A stretch of 64,000 nucleotides of DNA, from assembly GCF_000720455.1 (NCBI RefSeq), contig NZ_JOAK01000016.1, forward strand, positions 248,001 through 312,000. The letters are read 5' to 3'. Made by a program: the position numbers and the translations under genes. This document shows positions 44,193 through 53,928 of this stretch, one piece after another. The DNA is from Streptomyces virginiae. GTDB taxonomy: Bacteria; Actinomycetota; Actinomycetes; Streptomycetales; Streptomycetaceae. The notes beneath the pieces were generated by a model. That model did not search any database. It saw only the letters and a program-made list of their open reading frames with translations, and was not told the origin of the DNA. Position 1 is the first letter of the stretch. Each line of letters begins with the position of its first letter.

Positions 44193-44238
44193 CCCGGACC
44201 CTCGCACCTCCCCGCCCCGGCCCCTCGCACCTCCCCGC
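44193..44238. repeat. 23-bp tandem repeat upstream of the biosynthetic operon
   Basis: Two adjacent 23-bp units (44193-44215 and 44216-44238) differ at one base (CCCGGA versus CCCGGC at the left). Each contains CCCTCGCACCTCCCCGC. It lies 50 bp before the first biosynthetic gene; the period is near two helical turns, so it might be a SARP site, or simply a low-complexity duplication. Confidence 0.65.
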
Positions 44239-44287
44239 TCCAGGCTTCCTCCCCGATCCCGCCCAGACCGCACCCAGGGGTGTTCCC

Positions 44288-46546
44288 ATGGCCCACGCCA
44301 GCTACCGAGCCGTTGCCGAGACCCGTCCCCGGATCCGCCGCGACGTGCTGTTCACCGAGACGCCCGACGGCGTGCTGTTCCACAACGCGGACGGCGGCTT
44401 CCGCCTCACGGCCAAGTCCGCGTACCGCTTCGCGACGCTGATCGTCCCCCACCTCACCGGCGAGCACTCCGTCGCCGACCTGTGCCGGGGCCTCGGCGAA
44501 GCGCAGCGGGCGATGGTCGGCGAACTCGTCCGGACCCTGTACGAACGGGACTTCGCCCGGCCCGTCACCACCCCCGCCGAACCCGCGGCCGGACACGTGG
44601 CGCCCGACCCCGACGTTGCCCGCCGGTACGCCCCGCAGATCGCCTACGCCGACCACTACTCCGACGACGCCGAGGCGCGCTTCCTGCGCTTCCGCGGGAC
44701 CCGGGTGGCCGTCCTCGGCGACGACGACGTCGCCCGCTGGTGCGCGTCGAGCCTGATACGCAACGGCTGCGCGGTCGTCGGCGTGACACCGGCCCTCGCC
44801 GCGCCCGCGCCCGGCACCCCCGTACCCGCCACCCCCGACCTCGACGCCGAGGTGGCCGAGGCCGTCGCCGACGGCTGCCCCGCCGAACTGCGCACCCTGC
44901 CGACGGCGGCGGAGCGGGAGCCCGCCTGGCCCGAACTGTCCGACTACGACGTCGTGGTGGTCACCGGCGGCCGCACCGCGCCCGCCCGCCTGCTGCCGCT
45001 GCTGCGCGCCGGCATCCCGGCCGGCCGCACCCTCCTGCCGGCCTGGTCCTACGGCGCCGACGCCGTCATCGGACCGCTCATGGCCGCCGGCACCCCCGGC
45101 TGCTGGGCCTGCGCCGCGCTCCGGCTCGGCGCCGCCGCCGGCCGCGACGGCGCCGCCGCGGCCGCGGCCGACCTGTGGAGCACCCTGGCCCTGCCCGGCG
45201 GGCCCGCCGCGGCCGGTCCGGAGCCCGGGCGGCCGCTCGCCGCGATGATCGGCAACCTCCTGGGCTACGAGGTCTTCCGCACCGCCTCCGGAGCGCTGCC
45301 CGCCGAGACCGCCGGCCAGGTGATCGTGCAGGACATGGCGTCCCTGGACGTCACGGCCGAGCCGCTCCTCGCCCACCCGCGCTGCCCCTTCTGCGCCCCG
45401 GACACCGAGGCCGCGCGCCGGCCCGTGGCCCCCGTGGACCTCGCCGAGGCGGGCACCACCGCCGCCCCGGCCCTGCCCACCCTGGAGACCGCACGCGCAG
45501 CGGACGCCCTGGTGGAGGAGCTGAACCGGCGCTCCGCGCTGGTCCGTCCCTACACCGGAGTCTTCACGCGCCACACCGACGAGCCGCTGACCCAGATCCC
45601 CCTCAAACTGGGCGCGGTCGAGCTCGGCCTCGGCCACACCGGCCCCCGGACGATCGCGGCATTCGACGTCCACCACGTCGCCGGGGCCCGGATGCGGGCG
45701 CTGGACGCGGCCGCAGTGGTCTACGCCGAGCACGTCGCCCCCGCGTACGGTGTCGCCGCCCGGGGCGAGAGCGCCGTGGCGGAGGGCTCGCTGACCGTCG
45801 CCTCCGGCCTGCCCGGCACGGCCACCGCATGGCAGCAGGCCGTGTCCCTCGTCACGAAGGAGCCCGCGCTCGTGCCCGCGGGCGCCGTCCGCCCCTTCGG
45901 CCCGCACAACGCCGACCGGCTCTTCGAACGCACCCGCGCCGGCGCCGGGGCCGGACCCGCTCCCGCCGACGCGGCCGCCGCGGGCCTGCTGTCCGCCCTG
46001 GCCCACGACGCCCTGCTGCGGGCCGTCCACGGCGCCGCGGCGGCGCCGGTACCGCTGACCGACGACACCCCCGACGCCGAACTCGCCTTCCTCGTACGGT
46101 CGGCGGAGCGCCTGGGGCTCCCGGTCGAGCTCCTCGACCTCGGCGAGGCGGCGCGCTCCGGCGTGCACGTGCTGCTCGCCCGGGCCGGGGAACGCTGGGC
46201 CGTGGGCGCGGCCCTGGACCGGCGGACGTCGGAGGCGGCCGCGCTGCGGGACCTGCTGGGCGCCGTCCAGTACGAGCGGGACGACGCCGCTCCCGGCGGG
46301 CCCGCCGACACCGGTGACCCGCTCCTGCCCGACCTCGACGCCCGCACGCTGACGACCGCACCCGGCGCCCGAACCCCCGGCCCGGACCGGGCCGCCGCCG
46401 ATTGGTCCGAGGTGCTGGACCGCCTGCGGTCGGCGGGCCGCGACGCCTACGTCGTCCCCACCGGGACCCCTGACCTGGCCTCGGCCGGACTCCACACCGC
46501 CAGAGTGCTGCTGACCACCGCCCAGGAGCCGGGCGATGACCACTGA
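44288..46546 (+). CDS. RRE/ThiF-like cyclodehydratase partner (TOMM leader-binding protein)
   Basis: A 752-residue protein. Residues 12-95 form a PqqD-like recognition element (VLFTETPDGVLFHNADGGF, YERDFARPV) that binds the leader. Residues 135-380 are an E1/ThiF-like domain with a zinc tetrathiolate: CWAC (C272, C275) and CPFC (C366, C369). Residues 400-750 resemble a decayed YcaO-like domain (IPLKLGAVELGLGHTG, then AGARMRALDAAAVVYAEHVAPAYG). This protein would present the precursor to the YcaO enzymes. The ATG has CAGGGG upstream and the 3' end overlaps YcaO-1 by 11 bp. Confidence 0.85.
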   Translation: MAHASYRAVAETRPRIRRDVLFTETPDGVLFHNADGGFRLTAKSAYRFATLIVPHLTGEHSVADLCRGLGEAQRAMVGELVRTLYERDFARPVTTPAEPAAGHVAPDPDVARRYAPQIAYADHYSDDAEARFLRFRGTRVAVLGDDDVARWCASSLIRNGCAVVGVTPALAAPAPGTPVPATPDLDAEVAEAVADGCPAELRTLPTAAEREPAWPELSDYDVVVVTGGRTAPARLLPLLRAGIPAGRTLLPAWSYGADAVIGPLMAAGTPGCWACAALRLGAAAGRDGAAAAAADLWSTLALPGGPAAAGPEPGRPLAAMIGNLLGYEVFRTASGALPAETAGQVIVQDMASLDVTAEPLLAHPRCPFCAPDTEAARRPVAPVDLAEAGTTAAPALPTLETARAADALVEELNRRSALVRPYTGVFTRHTDEPLTQIPLKLGAVELGLGHTGPRTIAAFDVHHVAGARMRALDAAAVVYAEHVAPAYGVAARGESAVAEGSLTVASGLPGTATAWQQAVSLVTKEPALVPAGAVRPFGPHNADRLFERTRAGAGAGPAPADAAAAGLLSALAHDALLRAVHGAAAAPVPLTDDTPDAELAFLVRSAERLGLPVELLDLGEAARSGVHVLLARAGERWAVGAALDRRTSEAAALRDLLGAVQYERDDAAPGGPADTGDPLLPDLDARTLTTAPGARTPGPDRAAADWSEVLDRLRSAGRDAYVVPTGTPDLASAGLHTARVLLTTAQEPGDDH

Positions 46547-48470
46547 TCCGCTGACGGCCCGCGACCCCGCCCTCGCCGGCGCCCTCGGCCCCGACGCGGC
46601 GACCCGCTTCGCCGCACGGCTGGGCCGCGCCCTCGCAGCGCTCGGCGGGCCCCCGGTCACGCTCGCCCCGCTCGGTGTCGGCGACGCCTTCACCCGGCCC
46701 GTCCCCTCGGCCGCCGACGGCGGGGCCGTACCCGTGCACCTGTACGGCCACCAGGCGGTCGTCGGGCCGTCCGGCGGCTGCGCCCGCTGCCTGGAACGCC
46801 GCTGGCAGGCGGTGCGGTCCGTCGCGCTCCGCGACGCCCTCGAACTCGGCGGCGGCACCCGGGCCGCGGGGGACTGGCCGTACGCGCACCCCTTCGCCGC
46901 CGACGCCCTGGCCGCGCTGATCACGGCCGCCCGGGAACCCCGCCCCGGCGCCCCCGGGCCCGGCGTCTTCCCCGACGTGCGGCTGCTGGACCTGCGGACC
47001 GGCCTGGTACGCCGGTACCCGCTGGTCCCCGACCCGGAGTGCCCGCTCTGCGCCACCCCGTACGAGGACACCGCCGAAGCGGCCGTGCCCGAACTGCCGC
47101 CCGCGCCGAAACACCGGCCCGGGGTGTTCCGCACCCGACCCGTCGAGTCGTACGGGATCGACGTGGCGGCCTTCGCGAACCCGCTGTGCGGGGCCCTCGG
47201 CCCCTCCCTCGTCCAGGACGTCTCGTCCACCTCCACCTCCGCGACCATCGGCTGCTTCTCCATGCGCTCGGGCGAGTACCTGCGCGAGACGTTCTGGGGC
47301 GGCCACACGGACTCCTTCGCGCGCAGCGCGCACGTGGGGGTCCTGGAAGGGCTGGAGCGCTACGCCGGGATGAGGGCCCGCGCCCGGACCACGAGCGTCA
47401 CCGGCTCCCTCAGGCGGTTCGGCGCCGACGCGGTCGACCCGCGGGAGACCGGCCTCTACAGCGAGGCCTTCCACCGGGACAACCCGCGCGTACGCCCCTT
47501 CGACCCGGACCGGGAGATCGCCTGGGTGTGGGGCTGGTCGCTGCGCGACCGGGTGCCCCGCCTGGTCCCGGAGATCCTCACGTACTACCACGCCCCCGGT
47601 CTCGAGAACCGGTTCGTGCAGGAGAGCTCCAACGGGTGCGCCTCCGGCGGCAGTCTGGCCGAGGCCGCCTACTTCGGCCTGATGGAGGTCGTCGAACGCG
47701 ACGCCTTCCTGCTCACCTGGTACGGACGCCAGCCGCTGCCCGAGATCGACCCGGCGAGCAGCGCCCGGACCTCGACCCGGGCGATGGTCGACCGGCTGGC
47801 GATGTACGGCTACCGGGCCCGGTTCTTCGACACCCGCATCACCTTCCCCGTCCCCGTCGTGACGGCGGTCGCCGAACGGTTCGACGGCGGCCCCGGCCGG
47901 ATGTGCTTCGGCGCCGGCGCCGGCCTCGACCCCGAGTCCGCCCTGGCCTCGGCACTGTGCGAGATCGCCACGGACGCCGTCAACCTGCCCGGGCGCACCG
48001 AGCGCGACGAGACCCGGCTGCGCGCCATGGCGGCCGACTTCCAGCTGGTCACGGCGCTGCACGACCATCCGCTCGTCTACGGCATCCCGGAGATGGCCGA
48101 GCACGCGGACTTCCTCCTGCGCGGCCCCGGCCGCGAGCGCCCCCGGACCCTCGCCGAGCTGGAGTGGCCGGACGGGTGGGGCGCGCCCGCCTCGGACGAC
48201 GTGCGCACCGACCTGGAGAGGTGCGTGTCGGCGGTCGCGGCCGAGGGGTTCGACGTCGTGGTCGTCGACCAGACGATGCCCGAGCAGCGTGCCCTCGGAC
48301 TGCACACCGTGAGCGTCCTCGTCCCCGGGCTGCTCCCCATCGACTTCGGGTGGTCCCGGCAGCGGGCACTCGGCATGCCGCGGATGCGGACCGGCCTGTT
48401 CACCGCCGGTCTGCGCGAGCGCCCGCTCGACCCCGGCGACCTGAACCCGGCACCCCACCCCTTCCCCTGA
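46536..48470 (+). CDS. YcaO cyclodehydratase 1 (C-D fusion type)
   Basis: A 644-residue azoline-forming enzyme. The N-terminal 190 residues keep the E1-type zinc cysteines (CARC at C82/C85, CPLC at C169/C172). Residues 200-644 form the YcaO domain, with LEGLERYAG, LMEVVERDAFLLTWYG and SALCEIATDAV supplying the acidic ATP/Mg residues and the protein ending in PHPFP, the C-terminal proline motif of catalytically active cyclodehydratases. It would activate Cys, Ser or Thr backbone amides with ATP to make thiazolines/oxazolines. It overlaps the preceding gene by 11 bp. Confidence 0.92.
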   Translation: MTTDPLTARDPALAGALGPDAATRFAARLGRALAALGGPPVTLAPLGVGDAFTRPVPSAADGGAVPVHLYGHQAVVGPSGGCARCLERRWQAVRSVALRDALELGGGTRAAGDWPYAHPFAADALAALITAAREPRPGAPGPGVFPDVRLLDLRTGLVRRYPLVPDPECPLCATPYEDTAEAAVPELPPAPKHRPGVFRTRPVESYGIDVAAFANPLCGALGPSLVQDVSSTSTSATIGCFSMRSGEYLRETFWGGHTDSFARSAHVGVLEGLERYAGMRARARTTSVTGSLRRFGADAVDPRETGLYSEAFHRDNPRVRPFDPDREIAWVWGWSLRDRVPRLVPEILTYYHAPGLENRFVQESSNGCASGGSLAEAAYFGLMEVVERDAFLLTWYGRQPLPEIDPASSARTSTRAMVDRLAMYGYRARFFDTRITFPVPVVTAVAERFDGGPGRMCFGAGAGLDPESALASALCEIATDAVNLPGRTERDETRLRAMAADFQLVTALHDHPLVYGIPEMAEHADFLLRGPGRERPRTLAELEWPDGWGAPASDDVRTDLERCVSAVAAEGFDVVVVDQTMPEQRALGLHTVSVLVPGLLPIDFGWSRQRALGMPRMRTGLFTAGLRERPLDPGDLNPAPHPFP

Positions 48471-48510
48471 CCGGCCACCGCCGGCGTCCGCCCCGAACGC
48501 AGGAGGACCC

Positions 48511-50076
48511 ATGGGCCACGCCCATGTCTACGCCCACGAGATCATGCACCGCGGCAGGGTGCCGATGGAGCCCGTCGACTTCGTCCCCGACTGGGCAGAC
48601 CGGCCCCGCAAGGCCAAGTTCCATCCGGACGCCGAGACGTTCCCCCTGCCCCCCTCGCCGGCCGAGCCCCCGTACACGACGCCGCAGCGGCCCGCACCCG
48701 GCTTCACCCTGCCGCTGCTGTCCGGCCTGCTGAGGGACTCGTACGGGCTGACCGGCCGGCGCCTCGCGGTGCAGGCCAACACCGACCTGGCCGCGCTGCC
48801 GCACTACCGCCACGCGAACTGGTCGCGCGGCACGGCCTCGGGCGGCGGCCTCTACCCGGTGGCCGTCCACTGGGCGGCCGGCCCGGGCGGACCGCTGACC
48901 CCCGGCCTCTACCACTACGCGCCGCACCAGCACGGGCTGCGCCGGCTCCTGACGGGCGATGTCACGGGCGACGTGCGAGAGGCCCTCGGCCCGGGGACGG
49001 GCGCCGCCGGGCGGGCGACGCAGTACCTCGTCCTCAGCGTCAAGTACTGGCAGAACGCCTTCAAGTACAACAGCTTCTCCTTCCACGCCGTCAGCATGGA
49101 CGTGGGCGCGCTCGTGCAGACATGGCGGCTGTGGGCGGCGCAGTACGGGCTGCGGATCGACCCGCTGTTGTGGTTCGACGAGGAACGCCTGGCCCGGCTG
49201 CTGGGCGTGGCTCCCGAGGAGGAGGGCGTCTTCGCGGTCGTCCCGCTGACCTGGCAGGGCGCGCGGGCGCCCGCCGAAGGCGGCGCGACGGGCGCCACCG
49301 CGCGCCACCGGGACGTCGAACGCTCCCGCCGCGTCATCGAGTTCGAGGCCCTGCGGCGCATCCACCGGGCCACCGCCGGCCGGGCCGCCGACCGTCCGGC
49401 GCCGGAAGCCCTGGACGCGGCGGCCGCCCACCCGCCGCGCGGCGCCGATCGGCTGCCGCTGCCGACTCCGCCCGCACCGCCGGCCGGCACCGGCCGCGCC
49501 CTGCGCGAACGCCGCAGCAGCTTCGGCCGCTTCGACGCCTCACGCCCGGTCGCGGCCGGGCAGCTCGCCGCCGCGCTGGCCGACTGCGCGGCCACCCGCT
49601 ACGGGACCGAGGCCGAGCGGCCCGCCGGGCCGTCCCTCACCTCGCTGTACGCCTTCGTCAACCACGTCGAGGGCATCGCCCCGGGCGCGTACGCCTACGA
49701 CCCGGCCGCGCACACCCTGCGGCTGGTCAAGCCGGGACCGCCCGGCCCCTTCCTCCAGCGCAACTACTTCCTGTCCAACTACAACCTGGAGCAGGCCGGC
49801 GCGGTACTCGTCCCGACGGTCCGCACCACCGCCGTACTGGACCGGGTGGGCGACCGCGGCTACCGGCTCGTGGGCGGCGCCGTCGGCGCCGTCGCGCAGA
49901 CCTTCTACACCACGGCCGCGGCCTTCGGCCTGGGCGCCGGCGTGGCCCTCGGCTTCGACAACATCGCGTACATCGAGGAGCTGGGGCTGACCGGCACCGA
50001 CGAGGCCCCCCTGCTGATCATGCTGCTCGGCCGTGAACGCCCGCGGCCGGCCGACTTCCGCCACGAGATCGCCTGA
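48511..50076 (+). CDS. SagB-type azoline dehydrogenase
   Basis: A 521-residue flavoprotein made of two nitroreductase-like halves: residues 95-235 (WSRGTASGGGLYPVAV, AVSMDVGALVQTWRLWA) and residues 320-515 (GRALRERRSSFGRFDASRPV, GGAVGAVAQTFYTTAAAFGLG, LLIMLLGR). SagB-like enzymes use FMN to oxidise azolines to azoles. AGGAGG precedes the ATG. It sits between the YcaO and LanB genes, which fits the enzyme order of azole-forming clusters. Confidence 0.9.
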   Translation: MGHAHVYAHEIMHRGRVPMEPVDFVPDWADRPRKAKFHPDAETFPLPPSPAEPPYTTPQRPAPGFTLPLLSGLLRDSYGLTGRRLAVQANTDLAALPHYRHANWSRGTASGGGLYPVAVHWAAGPGGPLTPGLYHYAPHQHGLRRLLTGDVTGDVREALGPGTGAAGRATQYLVLSVKYWQNAFKYNSFSFHAVSMDVGALVQTWRLWAAQYGLRIDPLLWFDEERLARLLGVAPEEEGVFAVVPLTWQGARAPAEGGATGATARHRDVERSRRVIEFEALRRIHRATAGRAADRPAPEALDAAAAHPPRGADRLPLPTPPAPPAGTGRALRERRSSFGRFDASRPVAAGQLAAALADCAATRYGTEAERPAGPSLTSLYAFVNHVEGIAPGAYAYDPAAHTLRLVKPGPPGPFLQRNYFLSNYNLEQAGAVLVPTVRTTAVLDRVGDRGYRLVGGAVGAVAQTFYTTAAAFGLGAGVALGFDNIAYIEELGLTGTDEAPLLIMLLGRERPRPADFRHEIA

Positions 50077-50089
50077 AGGGAGCGGCACG

Positions 50090-52849
50090 ATGGACACCAC
50101 CGAGTGGCACGCGGGCGACCGCTTCATGCTGCGCGTCGCAGGACTCGCCCTGTCCGAGGTCGAAGCCCTGCGCGCCGACGGCACCCGCGGCTGGGCCGAT
50201 GACGTCCTCACCGCCGAGACGGGCCTGCGCCAGGGCGCCCAGCGGCTGGAGGACGTACTGCACGCCGCCGTCGGCGCCACCGACCCGGCACCGGACGGAC
50301 CGGGCGCGGCCCAGCGCCGCGCACTGCTGAGGCTGCGCCGCCAGATCCACAACGACCGGCTGCCGGCCCGGCCGGACGCCTCGACGGAGACCGCCGTGGA
50401 GGCCGTCGCCACCGTGGACGAGTGCGCCGCCGAGCAGCTCGCCGGCTGGCTGCACCGGCGCCGTCTGCTGGACAAGCTGCTGGCGCAGGGGCCGTCGCTG
50501 CTCACCGCCGACCTGGCGCGCAACCGGGCCGCCCTGCGCGCGCTGGTCGCCGACGAGCGCCTGCGCCGCGGCCTGCTGCTCGCCTCACCGGTGCTCGAAG
50601 GGCAGCTCGACGGATACGCCCGCGCCGAAGGGGCGCAGAACGGGCGGACCCGCAAGGCCGAGCGGTCCCTCCTGTCGTACGTGTACCGCACGGCCTGCAA
50701 GACGAGCCCGTTCAGCACCCTCACCGCCGTGGCCACCGCACGCTTCACGGACGCCCCCGACGAGGGCGGGCCCGGCGCGGTGCGGGTGGCCGACGCGTGG
50801 AGCAGCCACGTACGGCTCAACGTCGTGGTGCTGGCCCGGCTCGCCGAGCTGATCCTGGCCGACCCCGTGCGCCGCCGGGACCTTCCGCTGCGCCTTGCCT
50901 CCGGCTGGGGCCGCGAGGACGACCGGATCCGCTACGTACGGCGCTCCGTGACGGCGGGCGACGACGCGGCCGCGGTCACCTTCGACGCCGTCGAGGACCG
51001 GCTGTTCTTCCTGCGCCGCAGCGGCACCCTCGACCGGCTCCTCGCCCTGTTCGCCGAGCGCCCCGAGCTGCGCCACCGGGAACTGACCGACTGGCTCGCG
51101 GCCGAGCACGCCGCCGGCCCCGCGCAGTGCGAGGCGTACGTCCGCGCCCTCCTCCAGCTCGGCATGGTGCGCGTGCCCCTCCTCGACACCGAGGTGCACA
51201 GCCACGACCCGCTGCGCTCCTTCCGGCAGGCGCTGACCTCGCTGGAGCGGCCCTGGGCCGACCGGCTGGCCGCCCTGCTCGAAGCGCCAGCCGCCGCCCT
51301 GGCCGGCTACCCGGCCGCGGGGCGGGCGGAACGGGCCGACCTGCTGCGGGTCCTGCGCGGCGGACTGCACCGCGCCCAGGAGGAGCTGGGCGCCCCGGAC
51401 GCGGCCCTGCCGCAGACCCTGCTGTACGAGGACGTCAGCGCCGGCAGCGAGCTGTCCTGCCCGCCCCGCGACTGGACCGCGCTGCGGTCGGTCGAGCGGA
51501 TCCTGCCCGCCTTCGACCTCACCCTGGCCCAGCGGATCACCTTCGAGGGCTTCTTCACCGCGCGCTACGGCGCCGGGGGCCGCTGCGAGGACCTCCTCGG
51601 GCTGGTGCACGACTTCCACGAGGACTTCTTCGACCAGTACCTGTCGTTCACCGCACGGCGAAAGCCCTTCGACGAACGCGGCGAGTACGTCGCGGAGGAG
51701 AACTGGCTGGGCCTGCCGGGCATCCGCGCCCTGGACGCGGCACGCCGCACGTTCATCGACCGGATGCGGCAGGCCTGGGCGGCGTACGAGGCCGGGCACG
51801 GAGGCGACGGGACGGCCGTCCTGCGCCTCGGCGAACCGGACCTCGCCGCGGTCGCGGAGGAACTCGCCCCGATCGCACCGCGGTTCGCACCGCGCTGCCA
51901 CCACCTCCAGCTCGGCCGCGATCCCGCCGAGGGCACCCCACTGACCGTGCTGAACCGCTCGTACGGCGGGCTGTCCTTCCCCTTCAGCCGCTTCACCCAC
52001 GTGTACGACGGGACGGGCGCGGACCTCTCCGACGCCCTGCGCGCCACGGCGGACCGGATCACCCCGCCCGGAGCGGTCCTCGCCGAGGTCACCGGCGGCC
52101 CCGTCACCACCAACCTCAACCTGCACGGCCGGCTGACCGGCCACGAGATCGTCTGCCCCGGCGAGAGCGGCACCCTCCCGCCGGAGCGCCGGCTGCACCT
52201 GGACGACCTGTACGCCGAGCACGTGCCCGCGACCGGACGCGTGGTGCTGCGCTCGCGCCGGCTGGGCCGGGAGGTGATCCCCGTCTACCTCGGCTACCTG
52301 GTGCCGCTCGCGCTGCCCGCGATCCCGCGCACGCTCCTGCTGCTGTCCCCGTCGTCGATGTCACCGCTCGACGTGTGGGCGGGCGTACCGGAGGGTGCCG
52401 CGCGCGACAACGTGACCACCCGGCCCAGGGTGGTCCACGGCGACGTCGTGCTGAGCCGCCGCAGCTGGACCACCACCGCCGGCGACCTGCCCGTACGGGG
52501 GGCGCGGGAGGCCGGGCACTTCCTCGACTGGCAGCGCTGGCGCCGCACCCACGGCCTGCCCGAGCAGGTGTTCGCGACCGTGTCGGCCGGCCCCTCGGCC
52601 GCCGGGGCCAAGCCGACCTACGTCGATTTCGCGAGCCTCCTCTCGCTCGCGGCCTTCGAGACGCTGCTGCGCGACCCGGCCCACCGGGTCGTCTTCCGCG
52701 AGATGCTCCCCGACCCCGAAGGCCTGCACGTGCACTCGGCGCGCGGCGCGCACGTCGCCGAACTGGCCGTCGAGACCTTCACCACCACCACCGTCCGGGA
52801 CGAAGCAGACCCGGAAGACCAGGAAGGCGGCACGCGATGTCCGAGATGA
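50090..52849 (+). CDS. Split LanB dehydratase, glutamylation subunit
   Basis: A 919-residue lantibiotic-dehydratase N-terminal protein. It carries YRTACKTSPFSTLTAVA (the R...TPF/G-like signature) and the C-terminal half includes YGGLSFPFSRFTHVYD and VPLALPAIPRTLLLL. Such subunits use glutamyl-tRNA to glutamylate Ser/Thr side chains, the first step to dehydroalanine/dehydrobutyrine. The elimination domain is missing and is supplied by the next gene, as in goadsporin and thiopeptide clusters. GAAGGGAG precedes the ATG; its end overlaps the next gene by 13 bp. Confidence 0.92.
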   Translation: MDTTEWHAGDRFMLRVAGLALSEVEALRADGTRGWADDVLTAETGLRQGAQRLEDVLHAAVGATDPAPDGPGAAQRRALLRLRRQIHNDRLPARPDASTETAVEAVATVDECAAEQLAGWLHRRRLLDKLLAQGPSLLTADLARNRAALRALVADERLRRGLLLASPVLEGQLDGYARAEGAQNGRTRKAERSLLSYVYRTACKTSPFSTLTAVATARFTDAPDEGGPGAVRVADAWSSHVRLNVVVLARLAELILADPVRRRDLPLRLASGWGREDDRIRYVRRSVTAGDDAAAVTFDAVEDRLFFLRRSGTLDRLLALFAERPELRHRELTDWLAAEHAAGPAQCEAYVRALLQLGMVRVPLLDTEVHSHDPLRSFRQALTSLERPWADRLAALLEAPAAALAGYPAAGRAERADLLRVLRGGLHRAQEELGAPDAALPQTLLYEDVSAGSELSCPPRDWTALRSVERILPAFDLTLAQRITFEGFFTARYGAGGRCEDLLGLVHDFHEDFFDQYLSFTARRKPFDERGEYVAEENWLGLPGIRALDAARRTFIDRMRQAWAAYEAGHGGDGTAVLRLGEPDLAAVAEELAPIAPRFAPRCHHLQLGRDPAEGTPLTVLNRSYGGLSFPFSRFTHVYDGTGADLSDALRATADRITPPGAVLAEVTGGPVTTNLNLHGRLTGHEIVCPGESGTLPPERRLHLDDLYAEHVPATGRVVLRSRRLGREVIPVYLGYLVPLALPAIPRTLLLLSPSSMSPLDVWAGVPEGAARDNVTTRPRVVHGDVVLSRRSWTTTAGDLPVRGAREAGHFLDWQRWRRTHGLPEQVFATVSAGPSAAGAKPTYVDFASLLSLAAFETLLRDPAHRVVFREMLPDPEGLHVHSARGAHVAELAVETFTTTTVRDEADPEDQEGGTRCPR

Positions 52850-53928
52850 CCCCGTCCACCACCGGCGCGCGCGCCGACACCCGAGGTGCCTGGCAGGCCC
52901 TGCACGTCTTCTACGCGGCCAACCCGCAGCCCCTGCTGGTGCAGTGCGTCCGCCCGCTGATCGCCGGACTCACCGCCGACGGGCTGCTCGCCGGGCACTT
53001 CTTCATCAACTACTGGCTGGAGGGCCCGCACGTGCGGCTGCGGCTGCGCCCCGCCACGCCGGAGGCGGAGAGCGAGGTGCGGCGCCGCGCCGAGGAGGCC
53101 GTCGCCGGCTTCCTCAAGGCCCGCCCGGCCCTCTACGAGGTCGATTCCGGATTCCTCAACGAGTTCTACAACACGCTGTTCGACATCGAGTTCCCCGAGG
53201 GCGACCGGGCCGCCTTCATGGGGTCCGACGGCCGGATGAACCTGCGGCCGAACAATTCGTACTCCCGCGAGCCGTACGAGCCCGAATACGGAAAGTACGG
53301 CGGCCCCGCCGGCGTCGAACTCGCCGAATGGCATTTCGCCCGCTCCAGCGATCTGGTCATCGACGCACTGCACCGCATGAACCTGCACCTGCGCACCGTC
53401 CTGCTGGGCACCTCCGCCCAGCTGATGATGGTCATGGCGGGCGTCTTCCTGCCCGACCGCGAGGAACTCGCCGGATATCTCGACCGGTACTACGAGTTCT
53501 GGCACGAGGCCTTTCCCGGCACCGGGTTCATCGGTTCCGAGGAGTACGACCGGACCTACGGGCAGACCGCACCCGGGCTCGGCCGCCGCTTCGCGGCCGT
53601 GCGCGGTGCGCTCGCCTCCGGCGAGAGCGGCCGGCTCCCGGCCTTCCTCGCCGGGTGGGCGGACCACTGCCACGAGCTGCGGGAGCGCGCCGAGTCGCTC
53701 GCCGTCGACGGCGACCTGGTCTTCCGTTCCTGGGACGGCACCCGCGACGAGCGGGTGACGGACCCCGACGAAGCCCTGCCGCTGTTGCTCTCTCCGTACA
53801 TGCACATGACCAACAACCGGCTGCACGTGACCATCCGCGACGAGGCCTACCTGGCGCACCTGCTGGGCCGGGTGCTGCGCGAGGGCGGGGGCGAGGTCCC
53901 GGCCGACGGTGGGGCGGTCACCGCATGA
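52837..53928 (+). CDS. Split LanB dehydratase, elimination subunit (SpaB-C-like)
   Basis: A 363-residue protein matching the C-terminal elimination domain: HFFINYWLEGPHVRLRLR (FIRYxxxxPHLR), YEPEYGKYGG, ERSSDLV-like helix, and LSPYMHMTNNRLHVT (HMxxNRL). It removes glutamate from glutamylated Ser/Thr. The family also contains the pyridine synthases of thiopeptides, but the YxPExxxYGG motif and single copy favour elimination. AGGAAGG precedes the ATG, and its stop overlaps the next start (ATGA). Confidence 0.87.
   Translation: MSEMTPSTTGARADTRGAWQALHVFYAANPQPLLVQCVRPLIAGLTADGLLAGHFFINYWLEGPHVRLRLRPATPEAESEVRRRAEEAVAGFLKARPALYEVDSGFLNEFYNTLFDIEFPEGDRAAFMGSDGRMNLRPNNSYSREPYEPEYGKYGGPAGVELAEWHFARSSDLVIDALHRMNLHLRTVLLGTSAQLMMVMAGVFLPDREELAGYLDRYYEFWHEAFPGTGFIGSEEYDRTYGQTAPGLGRRFAAVRGALASGESGRLPAFLAGWADHCHELRERAESLAVDGDLVFRSWDGTRDERVTDPDEALPLLLSPYMHMTNNRLHVTIRDEAYLAHLLGRVLREGGGEVPADGGAVTA

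Noticed and set aside
44075..47308. A 1077-residue minus-strand open frame across the RiPP genes
   Set aside because: It is the shadow of the ThiF-like and YcaO genes; composition is Gly/Arg/Ala-rich with no domain, and third-position GC favours the plus-strand genes.
52837..53928. Thiopeptide pyridine synthase
   Set aside because: The fold is shared, but the YxPExxxYGG and HMxxNRL motifs and the coupling to the glutamylation subunit indicate the LanB elimination protein.
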